NCBI GenBank assembly: GCA_045536915.1
Contig: JAZSOL010000026.1
Location: 1-29,285 of the forward strand
Origin: RGIG1828 sp045536915
Lineage (GTDB): Bacteria > Bacillota > Clostridia > UMGS1810
Direction of reading: 5' to 3'
Length of the DNA: 29,285 nt
Shown here: positions 1 through 8,733 of the stretch, in pieces
How the letters are laid out: every line of letters starts with the position of its first letter
Numbering within the stretch: position 1 is the stretch's first letter
Program-made: the position numbers and the translations under genes
Notes under the pieces: generated by a model
The model's input: only the letters and a program-made list of their open reading frames with translations
Told to the model about the DNA's origin: nothing
The model's database searches: none

Positions 1-1
1 C

Positions 2-2275
2 ACAGCCGAAAACATTTCGAGTGAATCAAGGCGCTGGGCATTCGGTGAATCTTACGACTGGACAGCCTACAGTTACATAAACATTATGGCTAAAAACAGA
101 ACCGAAACCGACGCCACATTCAAACTCAGCCTCGGAATTGAAGGTACAATCGCCAACGCCGAAAAAGGCTACTGGTATAAAGAAAAACTCACAGTTGCTC
201 CCGGAGAATGGGGCATCGTGAGCGCAGAGCTTTCAACCTTCAGGCAGGCCTATACCGCCGGCGACATAGAAAAAGGAAGCATCTACGATGTAATGAGTCA
301 GATTCAGGGAATATTCTTTGACGGAATAAACGGTGAATTTTATGTTGACAGCATCTGGATTTCAAAAGCTGTTCCCGCACCTGCCATCTGCATTGAAACC
401 TCAGTTCCCGAAGGAAGCAGCGGTGTTCTGATGAACGAAACCTCATTTACCTTTACCTTCGGTGAATCTCTTGCACCTGCGTCAAAGCAAAACGCAACAG
501 TAATCCTCACCAAAAACGGTGAAGAAGCAGAGGCTTCGTATCAGGCGGAATATTCTGAAAATGCCTTCACCCTCACTTTTGACAGCGATTTAGAACCGGG
601 ATGCGAATATTCAATCGCGGTATCGGGCATTATCGACCGCTTCGGACTCACCGCGGAAAATGCAATTTTAAATTTTGCAACTTCCGACAGAGTTATTTTC
701 CCGGACGAAATAACCATTGCAGATTTCACACGCATAGCCGACATAGAAAAAGCACAGCTCACTGTGGACAGCGAAAATAAAATCTTCGGCGATAAGAGCG
801 GTACATTAAGTGCTGAAAAGCTCCTTGATATGCCTGCAATGAAGGCTATTGCCCTTGATGGTACAAATCTTCCAAATGACTGGAGCACCTACACCCACTT
901 TAACCTCTGGGCATATTCAGAAGAAGCCACAACCGACAGAAAGTTTGCAGTTGTTTTGCGTTCTACCGCAGCCACCTCTTCCAACACAGCGGTATATTAT
1001 CTGAACCAGGATTTTGCAGGATGGAAAAAGTTTTCTCTTCCCATCAAATCATTTGCTGACGGCTCAAATTTTGACATCAGTCTTTTGCAGGACTGCTATG
1101 TAAGCTTTGTGTACGGTAACCTCAAAGAAGAAAACAACAGCGAAAATTCGTGGTCAATCGACAAATATAAAAAGGTATCATTTGCAAAAATGTGGCTTTC
1201 GACCGAAAAGAACGAAGGCATTACAGAACTCTACAACAGTAACTCCGATTCATCAACCAAAAATATTTTCAACGCAACTACCTACGCAGAAATTTCAACA
1301 GCGGAAACCGAAAACAACGACCAGGTTCTCAAGCTCTTCGGCGAAGGTGGTGATAAACATGAAAGCAAAAACCCGACCTTTGATGCAATGGACTGGACAC
1401 CTTACTCCTACCTTAACTTACGTATCAAAAATGCCAACACACCCGCAGAAAACGGAACTATTGCAGATGCAGTATTCCATTTTCACGCAACCGTAAATAA
1501 AAGCAATGCGAGTAGGGCAACAGGCTATTGGAGTAAACAGAACATCAAAGTAAGCGGTTCCGACTGGCAAACAGTAAGCATTGCACTTCCGAAAGGCTTC
1601 AGCTTTATGAAGGATGCTTCCACAACAAATGTATATACCGAAATGTCCCACATTGAAGGCTTAAGATTCGACAACATCAATGGTACACTTTATGTTGAAA
1701 AAATCTGGCTCTCTGAGAAAGACTGCACAACAACACCCGTTCTTGAAAATATTTCCGTTGCAAACGGTGATACCGTGAGTGCATTTACACGCAAAATCGA
1801 CTTTGAATATTCAGAGCTCTTAAGCTCATCTGTGCCCACTGTAACAGTAACTCCCGAAGCGGACTATATTGTGGATACCGAGGGAAGTGCAGTAAGTGTT
1901 ATTTTCCCCGAGGGACTCGAATCCGGAAAGGCTTACACCGTAACCGTAGGCGATGATGTTAAATCAATCTTCGGTGAAAAATCAGCAAAGAGCGAAAGCG
2001 TAAGCTTTACTACCGAAAAATACTCCGCACAAAGAAGCGACTCCGCAGTGTTTGCAAGCTTTGCCTCTGATGACGCATCGGGCAAGATGTTTATTGCAAT
2101 ATATGATTCAGAAGACATTATGGAAAGCATTCATATTACAAACGCAGTTGCAATAGACGGCGTACTCTCGCTTAAAAATGATTACGTAGCTGCAGGAGAA
2201 GGCATGAGTGCAAAAATATTCGTTTGGGAAGGCACAAGCCTCAAGCCGCTTACCAATCCTGTTTTATTCAACTAA
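2..2275 (+). CDS. Surface/secreted multi-module carbohydrate-binding protein, 5' end outside window
   Basis: The reading frame is open from base 2, and the residues before the first ATG (base 86) align with the matching module of the next gene, so this is a 5'-truncated gene of at least 757 residues, not one starting at 86. Counting from the codon at 86, the modules are: the end of a beta-sandwich ligand-binding module (to ~95, ending in FYVDSIWIS); a Big_5/SbsA-like Ig domain (~98-200); a second sandwich (~205-376); a third (~377-545, ending in LYVEKIWLS); a second Ig domain (~550-645); and a small beta domain (~646-729) of the kind seen at the end of clostridial CAZymes. No catalytic domain or SLH is visible. 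It is probably exported and binds polysaccharide, but the signal peptide lies outside the window. It leads a run with the SLH proteins, a dehydratase-like enzyme and GH88. Module names are by resemblance, and the ligand is unknown. Confidence 0.8.
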   Translation, partial: TAENISSESRRWAFGESYDWTAYSYINIMAKNRTETDATFKLSLGIEGTIANAEKGYWYKEKLTVAPGEWGIVSAELSTFRQAYTAGDIEKGSIYDVMSQIQGIFFDGINGEFYVDSIWISKAVPAPAICIETSVPEGSSGVLMNETSFTFTFGESLAPASKQNATVILTKNGEEAEASYQAEYSENAFTLTFDSDLEPGCEYSIAVSGIIDRFGLTAENAILNFATSDRVIFPDEITIADFTRIADIEKAQLTVDSENKIFGDKSGTLSAEKLLDMPAMKAIALDGTNLPNDWSTYTHFNLWAYSEEATTDRKFAVVLRSTAATSSNTAVYYLNQDFAGWKKFSLPIKSFADGSNFDISLLQDCYVSFVYGNLKEENNSENSWSIDKYKKVSFAKMWLSTEKNEGITELYNSNSDSSTKNIFNATTYAEISTAETENNDQVLKLFGEGGDKHESKNPTFDAMDWTPYSYLNLRIKNANTPAENGTIADAVFHFHATVNKSNASRATGYWSKQNIKVSGSDWQTVSIALPKGFSFMKDASTTNVYTEMSHIEGLRFDNINGTLYVEKIWLSEKDCTTTPVLENISVANGDTVSAFTRKIDFEYSELLSSSVPTVTVTPEADYIVDTEGSAVSVIFPEGLESGKAYTVTVGDDVKSIFGEKSAKSESVSFTTEKYSAQRSDSAVFASFASDDASGKMFIAIYDSEDIMESIHITNAVAIDGVLSLKNDYVAAGEGMSAKIFVWEGTSLKPLTNPVLFN

Positions 2276-2283
2276 TATACTTA

Positions 2284-2324
2284 TAGCTGAACTGATTTGG
2301 GATATCCCCGAATCTGTTCAGCTA
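2284..2324 (+). other. Intergenic hairpin between surface-protein genes
   Basis: A near-perfect dyad: TAGCTGAAC at the left pairs with GTTCAGCTA at the right, and the stem continues inward through GATT/AATC to a GGGATATCCC centre, with one mismatch and a slight bulge. It lies 9 bases after the stop of the first gene and 26 before the next start. No T-run follows (TACCTCATTAAAA), so it is not a standard intrinsic terminator. An attenuator or mRNA-stabilising hairpin that sets the ratio of the two surface proteins is an inference. Confidence 0.6.
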
Positions 2325-2349
2325 TACCTCATTAAAAGAGGAGGAAAAA

Positions 2350-5025
2350 ATGTTTAACTTCAAAAAATTCACAGCGCTGATTTTATCACTCCTTATGATT
2401 ATATGCTCCTTTGAGGCGGCAGTAATTGCAGACAGCTCCGAAGAAGATACAAAAGTGATAATTGACAGCACCAACATAGCAAATCTTTCAAAAAACAATC
2501 AGTACAGCTCTGTTTCCACCGAGGTTTTTCGCCTTTCAGACAAGAGCCTTAAGCTCTCCGGTGACGGAACTACCTCCGGAAGCTCTTCGAGCGAATCAAA
2601 ACGTTATGAATTCCCCGAAGCGCAGGACTGGTCAGATTTTAACTACATCAACATTCTTGCAGTAAATGAATCCGAAGATGCAAAATTCAGACTTGATGCC
2701 ACTCTTGACAGCACAAATGCAAGTGCCGCCATTGGTCATTGGTATAAGGACGGAGTAGGTGTAAAAGGTAGCGGATGGCAAATTGTGAGTGTGGCGCTTT
2801 CTTCATTCAAGCAGGCATACACAGGTGCCACTGAGCCCGGCGATAAATACACCGAAATGAATAACATTGAAGGTATATTCTTTGACGGTATCACCAACAC
2901 GCTCTACGTGGAAAAGATATGGCTTTCAAAGGAAATTCCCCCCGAGACTGCACTCACCGGATCAAATCCGGAAAACGGCTGTGATGACGTGAGCGTAAAT
3001 GAAAAAAATGTAACTTTCTTTTTCAGCGGTACTCTTGCCGATGAAGAACTCCAGAGCGCAGAAGTAACCGTTACGGCAGGCTCAGAGCCAATCGAAGACT
3101 TTACCGTAACATACACCCCCGGCTCCGTAACAGTAGGCTTTGACAACACCCTTGAATTCGGCACCACATACGCCCTGACACTCACCGGCATCATGAATAA
3201 TCTCGGAGCAGATGCAGGAAAATGCGAAATCAGCTTTACCACATCCGACAGAGCACTTTCAGCTTCATCTCCCGTTTTAACCGACGAAAACGGTGAAAAG
3301 CTCTCTGCGCTTCCCGAAAGCGGAGTTGTGGCATCGGAGACTACGGTGTATAACCCTGAAGATGCAGATTCAGATGCAACTCTTGTGCTTGCAGTTTATG
3401 ACGAAAACGGCAGAATGGATATGAACTTAAGCAAATTTGAATCCGCAAAAGTTCCGGCAGGCGAAAGTATAAGTCTCAAAGCTCAGCTTGAAGCAGAAAG
3501 CTACTCCGGATTAAGTGTGTATGCATTTGTGGTTGATAATCTGTCTGCCAAAAAACTTCTGACTCCGGATTTTGCAAAGTTTCCGGAAGATGAAGTAACC
3601 GATGAAACCGAAGCTTTGGATGGCAACTCCGACACCCTCACCTTAAACAGCTTTGACTTTTCAAACGACACAGCAACTCTTGACGCCTCCATAAACGGCG
3701 GTGCAAAAAGAACTTTGCTCCTCTCGCTTGAATCAGACAATAACCTTAAACACATAATCCCCATTAAGGCAAAAAACAATGGCTCTGCCATTGCAAGCTG
3801 CAAAATGACAGATTCGGATTCATCCGGCACATATACCCTGACCTTAAGCGGCAGAAAAATAAACAACACAGTTTCAGAAGAGTTTTATCACTTAAGCGAA
3901 AAGGACAAAGCCGACGTATTTGATATTGCAAATTCGCTGAAAAATGAAGACGAAGCAGTATCCATGCTCAAAGACTATTCCGAAGTCTTTTTGCTTGAAG
4001 ACTCCACTCTTTCGGATGAAACTCTGTTGCTTATGACAGCCGAGGCAATATGCTCCAATAAGCCTTTTGAAGATTTTGAAGACTTGAAAAGCTTTGTGAA
4101 AGAAGCAGAAAAGGTTTGCTCCGGTCTTAACTCCAATACATGGGATACCCTTGCCGGATACCTTATGGAAAACAAAGAAGTCCTTCTCGGAACCTACAAT
4201 CTCTCATATTTTGAAGATCTCTCCGCAACAAAACGCAACAAGGTATGTAAGCTTATTGACGATTTGGAATTTTCAAGCCTCAAAGACCTTGAAGATAAGC
4301 TTTCAGATGCAATTGATGACTACAAAGCTTCCTTAAAATCCAACTCCGGCAAAAGCTCCGGCGGCGGTGGCGGCGGAGGTGGGGGCTATAAGCTTCAGAC
4401 TCCGGTGATGCCCGAAGTCAGTACCCCTGAAGCTCCCATAATCAAGCCTGCAACTCCCGAAAATGCAGGTTATGAATTTACAGATATTGGAGACTTTGGC
4501 TGGGCAAAGGAAAGCATAAACTTACTTACATCGGAAGGCATCATAAGCAAACCCTCCGACAAAATGTTCAGACCCGGGGATATGATAACCCGCGGCGAGT
4601 TTGTAAAGCTTTTGGTCTGTGCACTTTATGCAGATGGCGCAGTTCAGGAAGCAGAATTTACTGATGTTACCCAAAGCGACTGGTGCTATCCCTACGTGGC
4701 AAAAGCCTTTCAAAACGGACTTATAACCGGCAGAGCAGACGGAAGCTTTGGAAAAAACGACCCCATAACCCGTCAGGAAATGGCGGCTGTTATACACAGA
4801 GCAATCATCACCAAAAAAATAAATATCCCCTCCTCACTTCCGGAATATTCATATTCTGATGACAACCAAATTGCAGATTATGCAAAAGATGCGGTGTATG
4901 CACTTTACCACACCGGCATAATGTCGGGCATGGGAGAAAACAACTTTGCACCGGATGAAAACGCCAACAGAGCCCAGGCGGCATGCGTTATTCACAGAGT
5001 GCTGAAAGGAGCAGATAATGAGTAA
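2350..5025 (+). CDS. SLH-anchored surface protein with carbohydrate-binding-like and Ig-like modules
   Basis: An exported 891-residue protein. The start follows AGAGGAGG with good spacing. A signal peptide (residues 1-28, Lys-rich then hydrophobic LILSLLMIICSF) precedes a ligand-binding-like module (~35-195), a Big_5-like Ig domain (~200-300), a small beta domain (~305-410), a beta/helical region (~425-665) and a nine-glycine linker (671-679). Three C-terminal SLH repeats follow (~708-757, 769-820, 834-885), with the usual FTDV, RPGD/ITR and ITRQEMAAV-type motifs. SLH repeats bind pyruvylated secondary cell-wall polymer, so the protein should sit on the cell surface. Its N-terminal module closely resembles the first and third sandwiches of the upstream protein (IEGIFFDG...LYVEKIWLS), which points to duplication. 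Its stop overlaps the next start. A glycan-binding role is inferred; no catalytic motif was seen. Confidence 0.85.
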   Translation: MFNFKKFTALILSLLMIICSFEAAVIADSSEEDTKVIIDSTNIANLSKNNQYSSVSTEVFRLSDKSLKLSGDGTTSGSSSSESKRYEFPEAQDWSDFNYINILAVNESEDAKFRLDATLDSTNASAAIGHWYKDGVGVKGSGWQIVSVALSSFKQAYTGATEPGDKYTEMNNIEGIFFDGITNTLYVEKIWLSKEIPPETALTGSNPENGCDDVSVNEKNVTFFFSGTLADEELQSAEVTVTAGSEPIEDFTVTYTPGSVTVGFDNTLEFGTTYALTLTGIMNNLGADAGKCEISFTTSDRALSASSPVLTDENGEKLSALPESGVVASETTVYNPEDADSDATLVLAVYDENGRMDMNLSKFESAKVPAGESISLKAQLEAESYSGLSVYAFVVDNLSAKKLLTPDFAKFPEDEVTDETEALDGNSDTLTLNSFDFSNDTATLDASINGGAKRTLLLSLESDNNLKHIIPIKAKNNGSAIASCKMTDSDSSGTYTLTLSGRKINNTVSEEFYHLSEKDKADVFDIANSLKNEDEAVSMLKDYSEVFLLEDSTLSDETLLLMTAEAICSNKPFEDFEDLKSFVKEAEKVCSGLNSNTWDTLAGYLMENKEVLLGTYNLSYFEDLSATKRNKVCKLIDDLEFSSLKDLEDKLSDAIDDYKASLKSNSGKSSGGGGGGGGGYKLQTPVMPEVSTPEAPIIKPATPENAGYEFTDIGDFGWAKESINLLTSEGIISKPSDKMFRPGDMITRGEFVKLLVCALYADGAVQEAEFTDVTQSDWCYPYVAKAFQNGLITGRADGSFGKNDPITRQEMAAVIHRAIITKKINIPSSLPEYSYSDDNQIADYAKDAVYALYHTGIMSGMGENNFAPDENANRAQAACVIHRVLKGADNE

Positions 5026-7558
5026 AAAATTAATATCATTAAGCCTTATTTTCACTCTTATAATATCACTATGCTCCTTCGGTGCATCAGCCACCCCCGA
5101 CACACGCCATGATGCCCTGAAAGCCTTCGGCATAGCAGACGGCACAGAACCTGACGGAAGCTCTTTGATTACAAGAAGTCAGTTTATATGCATGGCTGTG
5201 AGGATGAGCGGTATTAATGCAGAGCTTTATTCAACATATCCGGAAGGATTCCCGTTTTCAGATGTGCATGCATCCGATGCAGAGTTCCCCTACGTCAGAG
5301 CCGCATATGAAATGGGAGTTATAAACGGAACCGGAAGCGGTATTTTTGACGGAAAAAGCAATGTTGATATTCAGCAGACAACAAAAATTCTGATTTCGCT
5401 TCTTGGTCATGGTGAAAAGGCTGAAGTTCTGGGTGGCTACCCCTACGGCTACATAAGCGTTGCCAATGACATTGACCTGTATGACGGAATTGATATGTCG
5501 GGTGCATCCTTACTTGATGCCAAAACGGCATACGAGCTTATTATGAACGCACTTGAATCAACCTTTGTTGCCATCACATCTATCAGTGAATACACAAAAT
5601 ACGAAAAAACCGACAAGATGTATATGTCGCAGATGCTGGGTATATACAAAACCGAGGGTATTGTGGAGCAGAATGAACACACCTCCCTCTATGGTGAAAG
5701 CGAAGTTACAGAGAATGAAATTGAAATAAACGGTATTGTGTTTAAAGCAGGAAGCACCAACGCATCCAGTATGCTTGGATACTATGTAAACTGCTATTTT
5801 AAAGAAAATGGCTCAGCCAATGAGATAATCCACATTGAAGCCAATAGCGAAGAAAACAGGGTGCTTCATCTTACATCACGTGACTTAAATCCCGAATCTT
5901 CCACTCTTTCAGAGCTCAGCTACACCGATTCGGGCATCGAACGCAAGGCAAAAATGAGCCCCGAACCCATTTTAATCCGTAATGAAAGCATGACCACTCT
6001 TACTTTAAATAATCTGTGGCCGGAAAACGGAGAGATAATACTCATAAGTAACAACGGCGACAACTCATATGACGTGGCAAAGGTTTATGACTACAGAACC
6101 GTTGTGGTAAACAACGTGTCGGCAACACCGGGAAGTATTTCCGATGCTCTTGGCGGCAAAAGTATTATCCTTGATGCATCAGACAATGACTACACCTTCT
6201 CAATTGAGCTTAGCGGCAATGATACACCACTCAGGAGTCTTCTCAAAAACGATGTTGCTTTTTACTATGAAACATCAGGTGAAACACCGCATAAAAAGCT
6301 TATTGTGAGCCGTAAAATCGTTGAAGGCAAAATTGAAGGTAAAACCGATGATAAGCTTATAATTGATGGAACCGAATATTACGCACGTAAAGAATTTTTA
6401 AACGAGGTATCACCCGGTGATATGGGAACATTCTTCCTTGATCCGCACGGTGCTGTTGCATACGGGGAGCTTACCGACGAGATTTCCGTATACGGCTACC
6501 TTACCGGAATAAAAAAATCCGGCATGAATGGTGTGCAGATGAAAATTTTTACCGAAAAAGACCGCTGGGTGGAGCTTGACGTAAGAAGCAAAATAAAGCT
6601 CAACGGCAAAGCGGCAACCGAAGATGACTTGTACGCCTTCTTCACTTCCGCTCCGGATTTCAGACAGCTTATATCCTACAGGGTTGATTCAAATGCCGAG
6701 GTTACCTCGGTGACAATTGCTGTTGACTGCTCGGCAGATTCAGTAATTGCAGATACAGCACTTGAAAACGATGATTTCCGTCTTTCGCAGAAGGTGGAAA
6801 ATACGGTATACCGCAGATACCTCTCTTCGTTCACAAATTACTTCACCGTAAGCCCCGACACCATAATATTTTTTGTGCCGGAGGATGGCGAAAACGAAGA
6901 TGATTTTTACATCAGCAGTGCAAGCAATTTGAGGCAGAACTATACCTATCAGAAGGTATATGCCTATAATGCCAACGAAACAAGAGTTACCGACCTGATT
7001 GTTATTTTCACGAAGACCAGTTCGGTAGATAACTCCGACAACGTATCGGAATTTCTGATTGTTGACAAAATGAGCAGAAGTATTATTGACGGTGAGGAGC
7101 TTAGCTGCATCTACGGCACCTACGGCTCGCATGGTAAAACCTGCGTGTATCTTATGAACGACGAAATCATATCCGCAGCCGGAGGAATTGAAAAAGGCGA
7201 TGTGCTCCAGCTTGGATTCAACAACAAAGGTCTTGTTTCGGCAGTATCAAAGCTGTATGACATATCAAACGGCACATATCAGAAGGATCTTATAAACGGT
7301 TCGCTTTATTCAAATGCTACCATAGCTTCGGGCATCGTTACCTCGGTAGATACCGGGCATATGCGCTTCACCCTTGACTACGGTGACGATACGGATGCCC
7401 TCTTCGGACTCGACAGCTATCTGAAAATAATTACCGTATATGATATTTCGGACGAAGAAGTATATCAGATAGCGCCTACCGATATTGAAAAAGGTGACAG
7501 AATTGTGGTAGGCTGCAGACAGTATCAGGCGCAGTCACTAATAATTTTCAGAGATTAA
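5018..7558 (+). CDS. S-layer homology domain protein, large exported beta-rich protein
   Basis: 846 residues. The ATG overlaps the previous stop by 8 bases (ATGAGTAA), which suggests translational coupling. The signal peptide (1-25, SLSLIFTLIISLCSFGASA) is followed by SLH-like repeats: ~28-70 (ITRSQFICMAVRM), ~77-130 (FSDV...VINGTGSGIFDG) and a degenerate third at ~135-185. The remaining ~650 residues are rich in beta strands and short Asp/Gly turns, with no enzyme motif I recognise. N-terminal SLH plus a long beta-rich tail is a common clostridial surface layout. With its neighbour anchored through C-terminal SLH repeats, the pair presents two differently oriented wall-bound proteins from one transcript. 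A structural or substrate-binding surface role is inferred; the C-terminal region is best called unknown. Confidence 0.82.
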   Translation: MSKKLISLSLIFTLIISLCSFGASATPDTRHDALKAFGIADGTEPDGSSLITRSQFICMAVRMSGINAELYSTYPEGFPFSDVHASDAEFPYVRAAYEMGVINGTGSGIFDGKSNVDIQQTTKILISLLGHGEKAEVLGGYPYGYISVANDIDLYDGIDMSGASLLDAKTAYELIMNALESTFVAITSISEYTKYEKTDKMYMSQMLGIYKTEGIVEQNEHTSLYGESEVTENEIEINGIVFKAGSTNASSMLGYYVNCYFKENGSANEIIHIEANSEENRVLHLTSRDLNPESSTLSELSYTDSGIERKAKMSPEPILIRNESMTTLTLNNLWPENGEIILISNNGDNSYDVAKVYDYRTVVVNNVSATPGSISDALGGKSIILDASDNDYTFSIELSGNDTPLRSLLKNDVAFYYETSGETPHKKLIVSRKIVEGKIEGKTDDKLIIDGTEYYARKEFLNEVSPGDMGTFFLDPHGAVAYGELTDEISVYGYLTGIKKSGMNGVQMKIFTEKDRWVELDVRSKIKLNGKAATEDDLYAFFTSAPDFRQLISYRVDSNAEVTSVTIAVDCSADSVIADTALENDDFRLSQKVENTVYRRYLSSFTNYFTVSPDTIIFFVPEDGENEDDFYISSASNLRQNYTYQKVYAYNANETRVTDLIVIFTKTSSVDNSDNVSEFLIVDKMSRSIIDGEELSCIYGTYGSHGKTCVYLMNDEIISAAGGIEKGDVLQLGFNNKGLVSAVSKLYDISNGTYQKDLINGSLYSNATIASGIVTSVDTGHMRFTLDYGDDTDALFGLDSYLKIITVYDISDEEVYQIAPTDIEKGDRIVVGCRQYQAQSLIIFRD

Positions 7559-7582
7559 AACATCAGAAAGGATAATCATACA

Positions 7583-8710
7583 ATGAGTTTATCAGATCAT
7601 ATCATAACAAAAGTAGAACAGTGGAATGTTCGGACAAGATTTCCACGCTTTCACGGCAAAAACGCAAAGCTTCCGGCACATTTTTACGGCCTGAACGATG
7701 TATCGCTTATTGAAGTAACCACCAATGAAGGTGCAAAAGGTTTTGGGCTTGGCAGACCCGACAGAGCAATGATTGCCGCTCTTGAAGGCAGAAGAGTTTC
7801 GGATGTATTTGACCCGGAGGTCGGAATTTTAGAATCCGTTCTTTACTATGCCGACATTGCTCTACATGACCTTGCCGGCAAAATTCTCGGAATTCCTGTT
7901 AAAAAAATGATTTCCGATTCATGTCTTGACACGGTTGAATGCTACGACGGTGCGATTTACATGAACGACATCAGTCCCGACAGAGCCCCCGGCGGAGTAA
8001 AAGCTATTATTGACAACTGCCGCTATGACCGTGACGTTATTGGTTTTCGTGATTTCAAGGTTAAAATCGGCAGAGGTATGAAGTGGATGGAAGCTGAAGA
8101 AGGTCTTATGCGTGACATTGAAGTTATCCGCGAAATCAGAAAGCACTTCCCGGATGCAAGAATTCTGGTGGACGCAAATGACGCATACTCGGTTGAAACA
8201 ACCATGCGTTTTATGGACGGCGTTAAAGATTGCGATATCTACTGGATAGAAGAACCCTTTCAGGAAAATGCCGAAGATTTAAAGATACTCAAAGACTATC
8301 TTGCGAAAAACAGTCCCCACACTCTCATTGCCGATGGAGAATGGGCACCAAACTACATCCACACCGCAAAAACAGTTGGTCTTGTGGAAGAGCTTGCAAA
8401 AGAAAAGCTTCTTGATGTGCTTCTGATGGATACCTTTGAATTTGGATTTACCAACTGGAGAAAATATATGAAAAAAGTTAAGGAGCTTGGCGTGAAAGCA
8501 TCACCACACAACTGGAACCTTACCTTAAAAACCATATATTCATCTCACCTTTCGGCAGGCTTCGGAACAGAGCTTGTTGAAACAATAGAAGGCGTTGGCG
8601 ATACCACAGAAGGCATTGACCACTCTGCCTACACCTTCAGTGATGGAAAGCTCATAGTGCCCGATGCTCCCGGATTCGGAATGGATCTTATCTGGGGCAA
8701 ACAAGGCTAA
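7583..8710 (+). CDS. Mandelate racemase/muconate lactonizing enzyme (enolase superfamily), probable acid-sugar dehydratase
   Basis: 375 residues with an N-terminal capping domain and a TIM barrel. Family residues are visible: the K159-V-K161 base motif, metal ligands D197 (VDAND), E223/E224 (IEEPF) and E253 (DGEW), and a D283/H309 pair (MDTFEFG and SPHNW) spaced like the Asp-His dyad of mandelate racemase, with E330 about 20 residues on. This pattern fits the mandelate racemase subgroup, which removes an alpha proton from a carboxylate, most often to dehydrate an aldonate or aldarate. There is no signal peptide, so it is cytoplasmic. It starts 24 bases after the SLH gene behind AGAAAGGA and lies 23 bases before GH88, so an acid sugar from uronate polysaccharide is a likely substrate. 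The exact substrate cannot be read from the sequence. Confidence 0.88.
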   Translation: MSLSDHIITKVEQWNVRTRFPRFHGKNAKLPAHFYGLNDVSLIEVTTNEGAKGFGLGRPDRAMIAALEGRRVSDVFDPEVGILESVLYYADIALHDLAGKILGIPVKKMISDSCLDTVECYDGAIYMNDISPDRAPGGVKAIIDNCRYDRDVIGFRDFKVKIGRGMKWMEAEEGLMRDIEVIREIRKHFPDARILVDANDAYSVETTMRFMDGVKDCDIYWIEEPFQENAEDLKILKDYLAKNSPHTLIADGEWAPNYIHTAKTVGLVEELAKEKLLDVLLMDTFEFGFTNWRKYMKKVKELGVKASPHNWNLTLKTIYSSHLSAGFGTELVETIEGVGDTTEGIDHSAYTFSDGKLIVPDAPGFGMDLIWGKQG

Positions 8711-8733
8711 GAACTATAACCGGAGGAACAATC

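Noticed and set aside
2284..2324. Standard intrinsic terminator
   Set aside because: The dyad is strong, but no T-run follows it and the downstream gene has no visible promoter of its own.
4360..4386. Tandem GGC/GGT repeat as a microsatellite or G-quadruplex regulator
   Set aside because: It simply encodes the poly-glycine linker before the SLH repeats in frame; no evidence for a nucleic-acid role.
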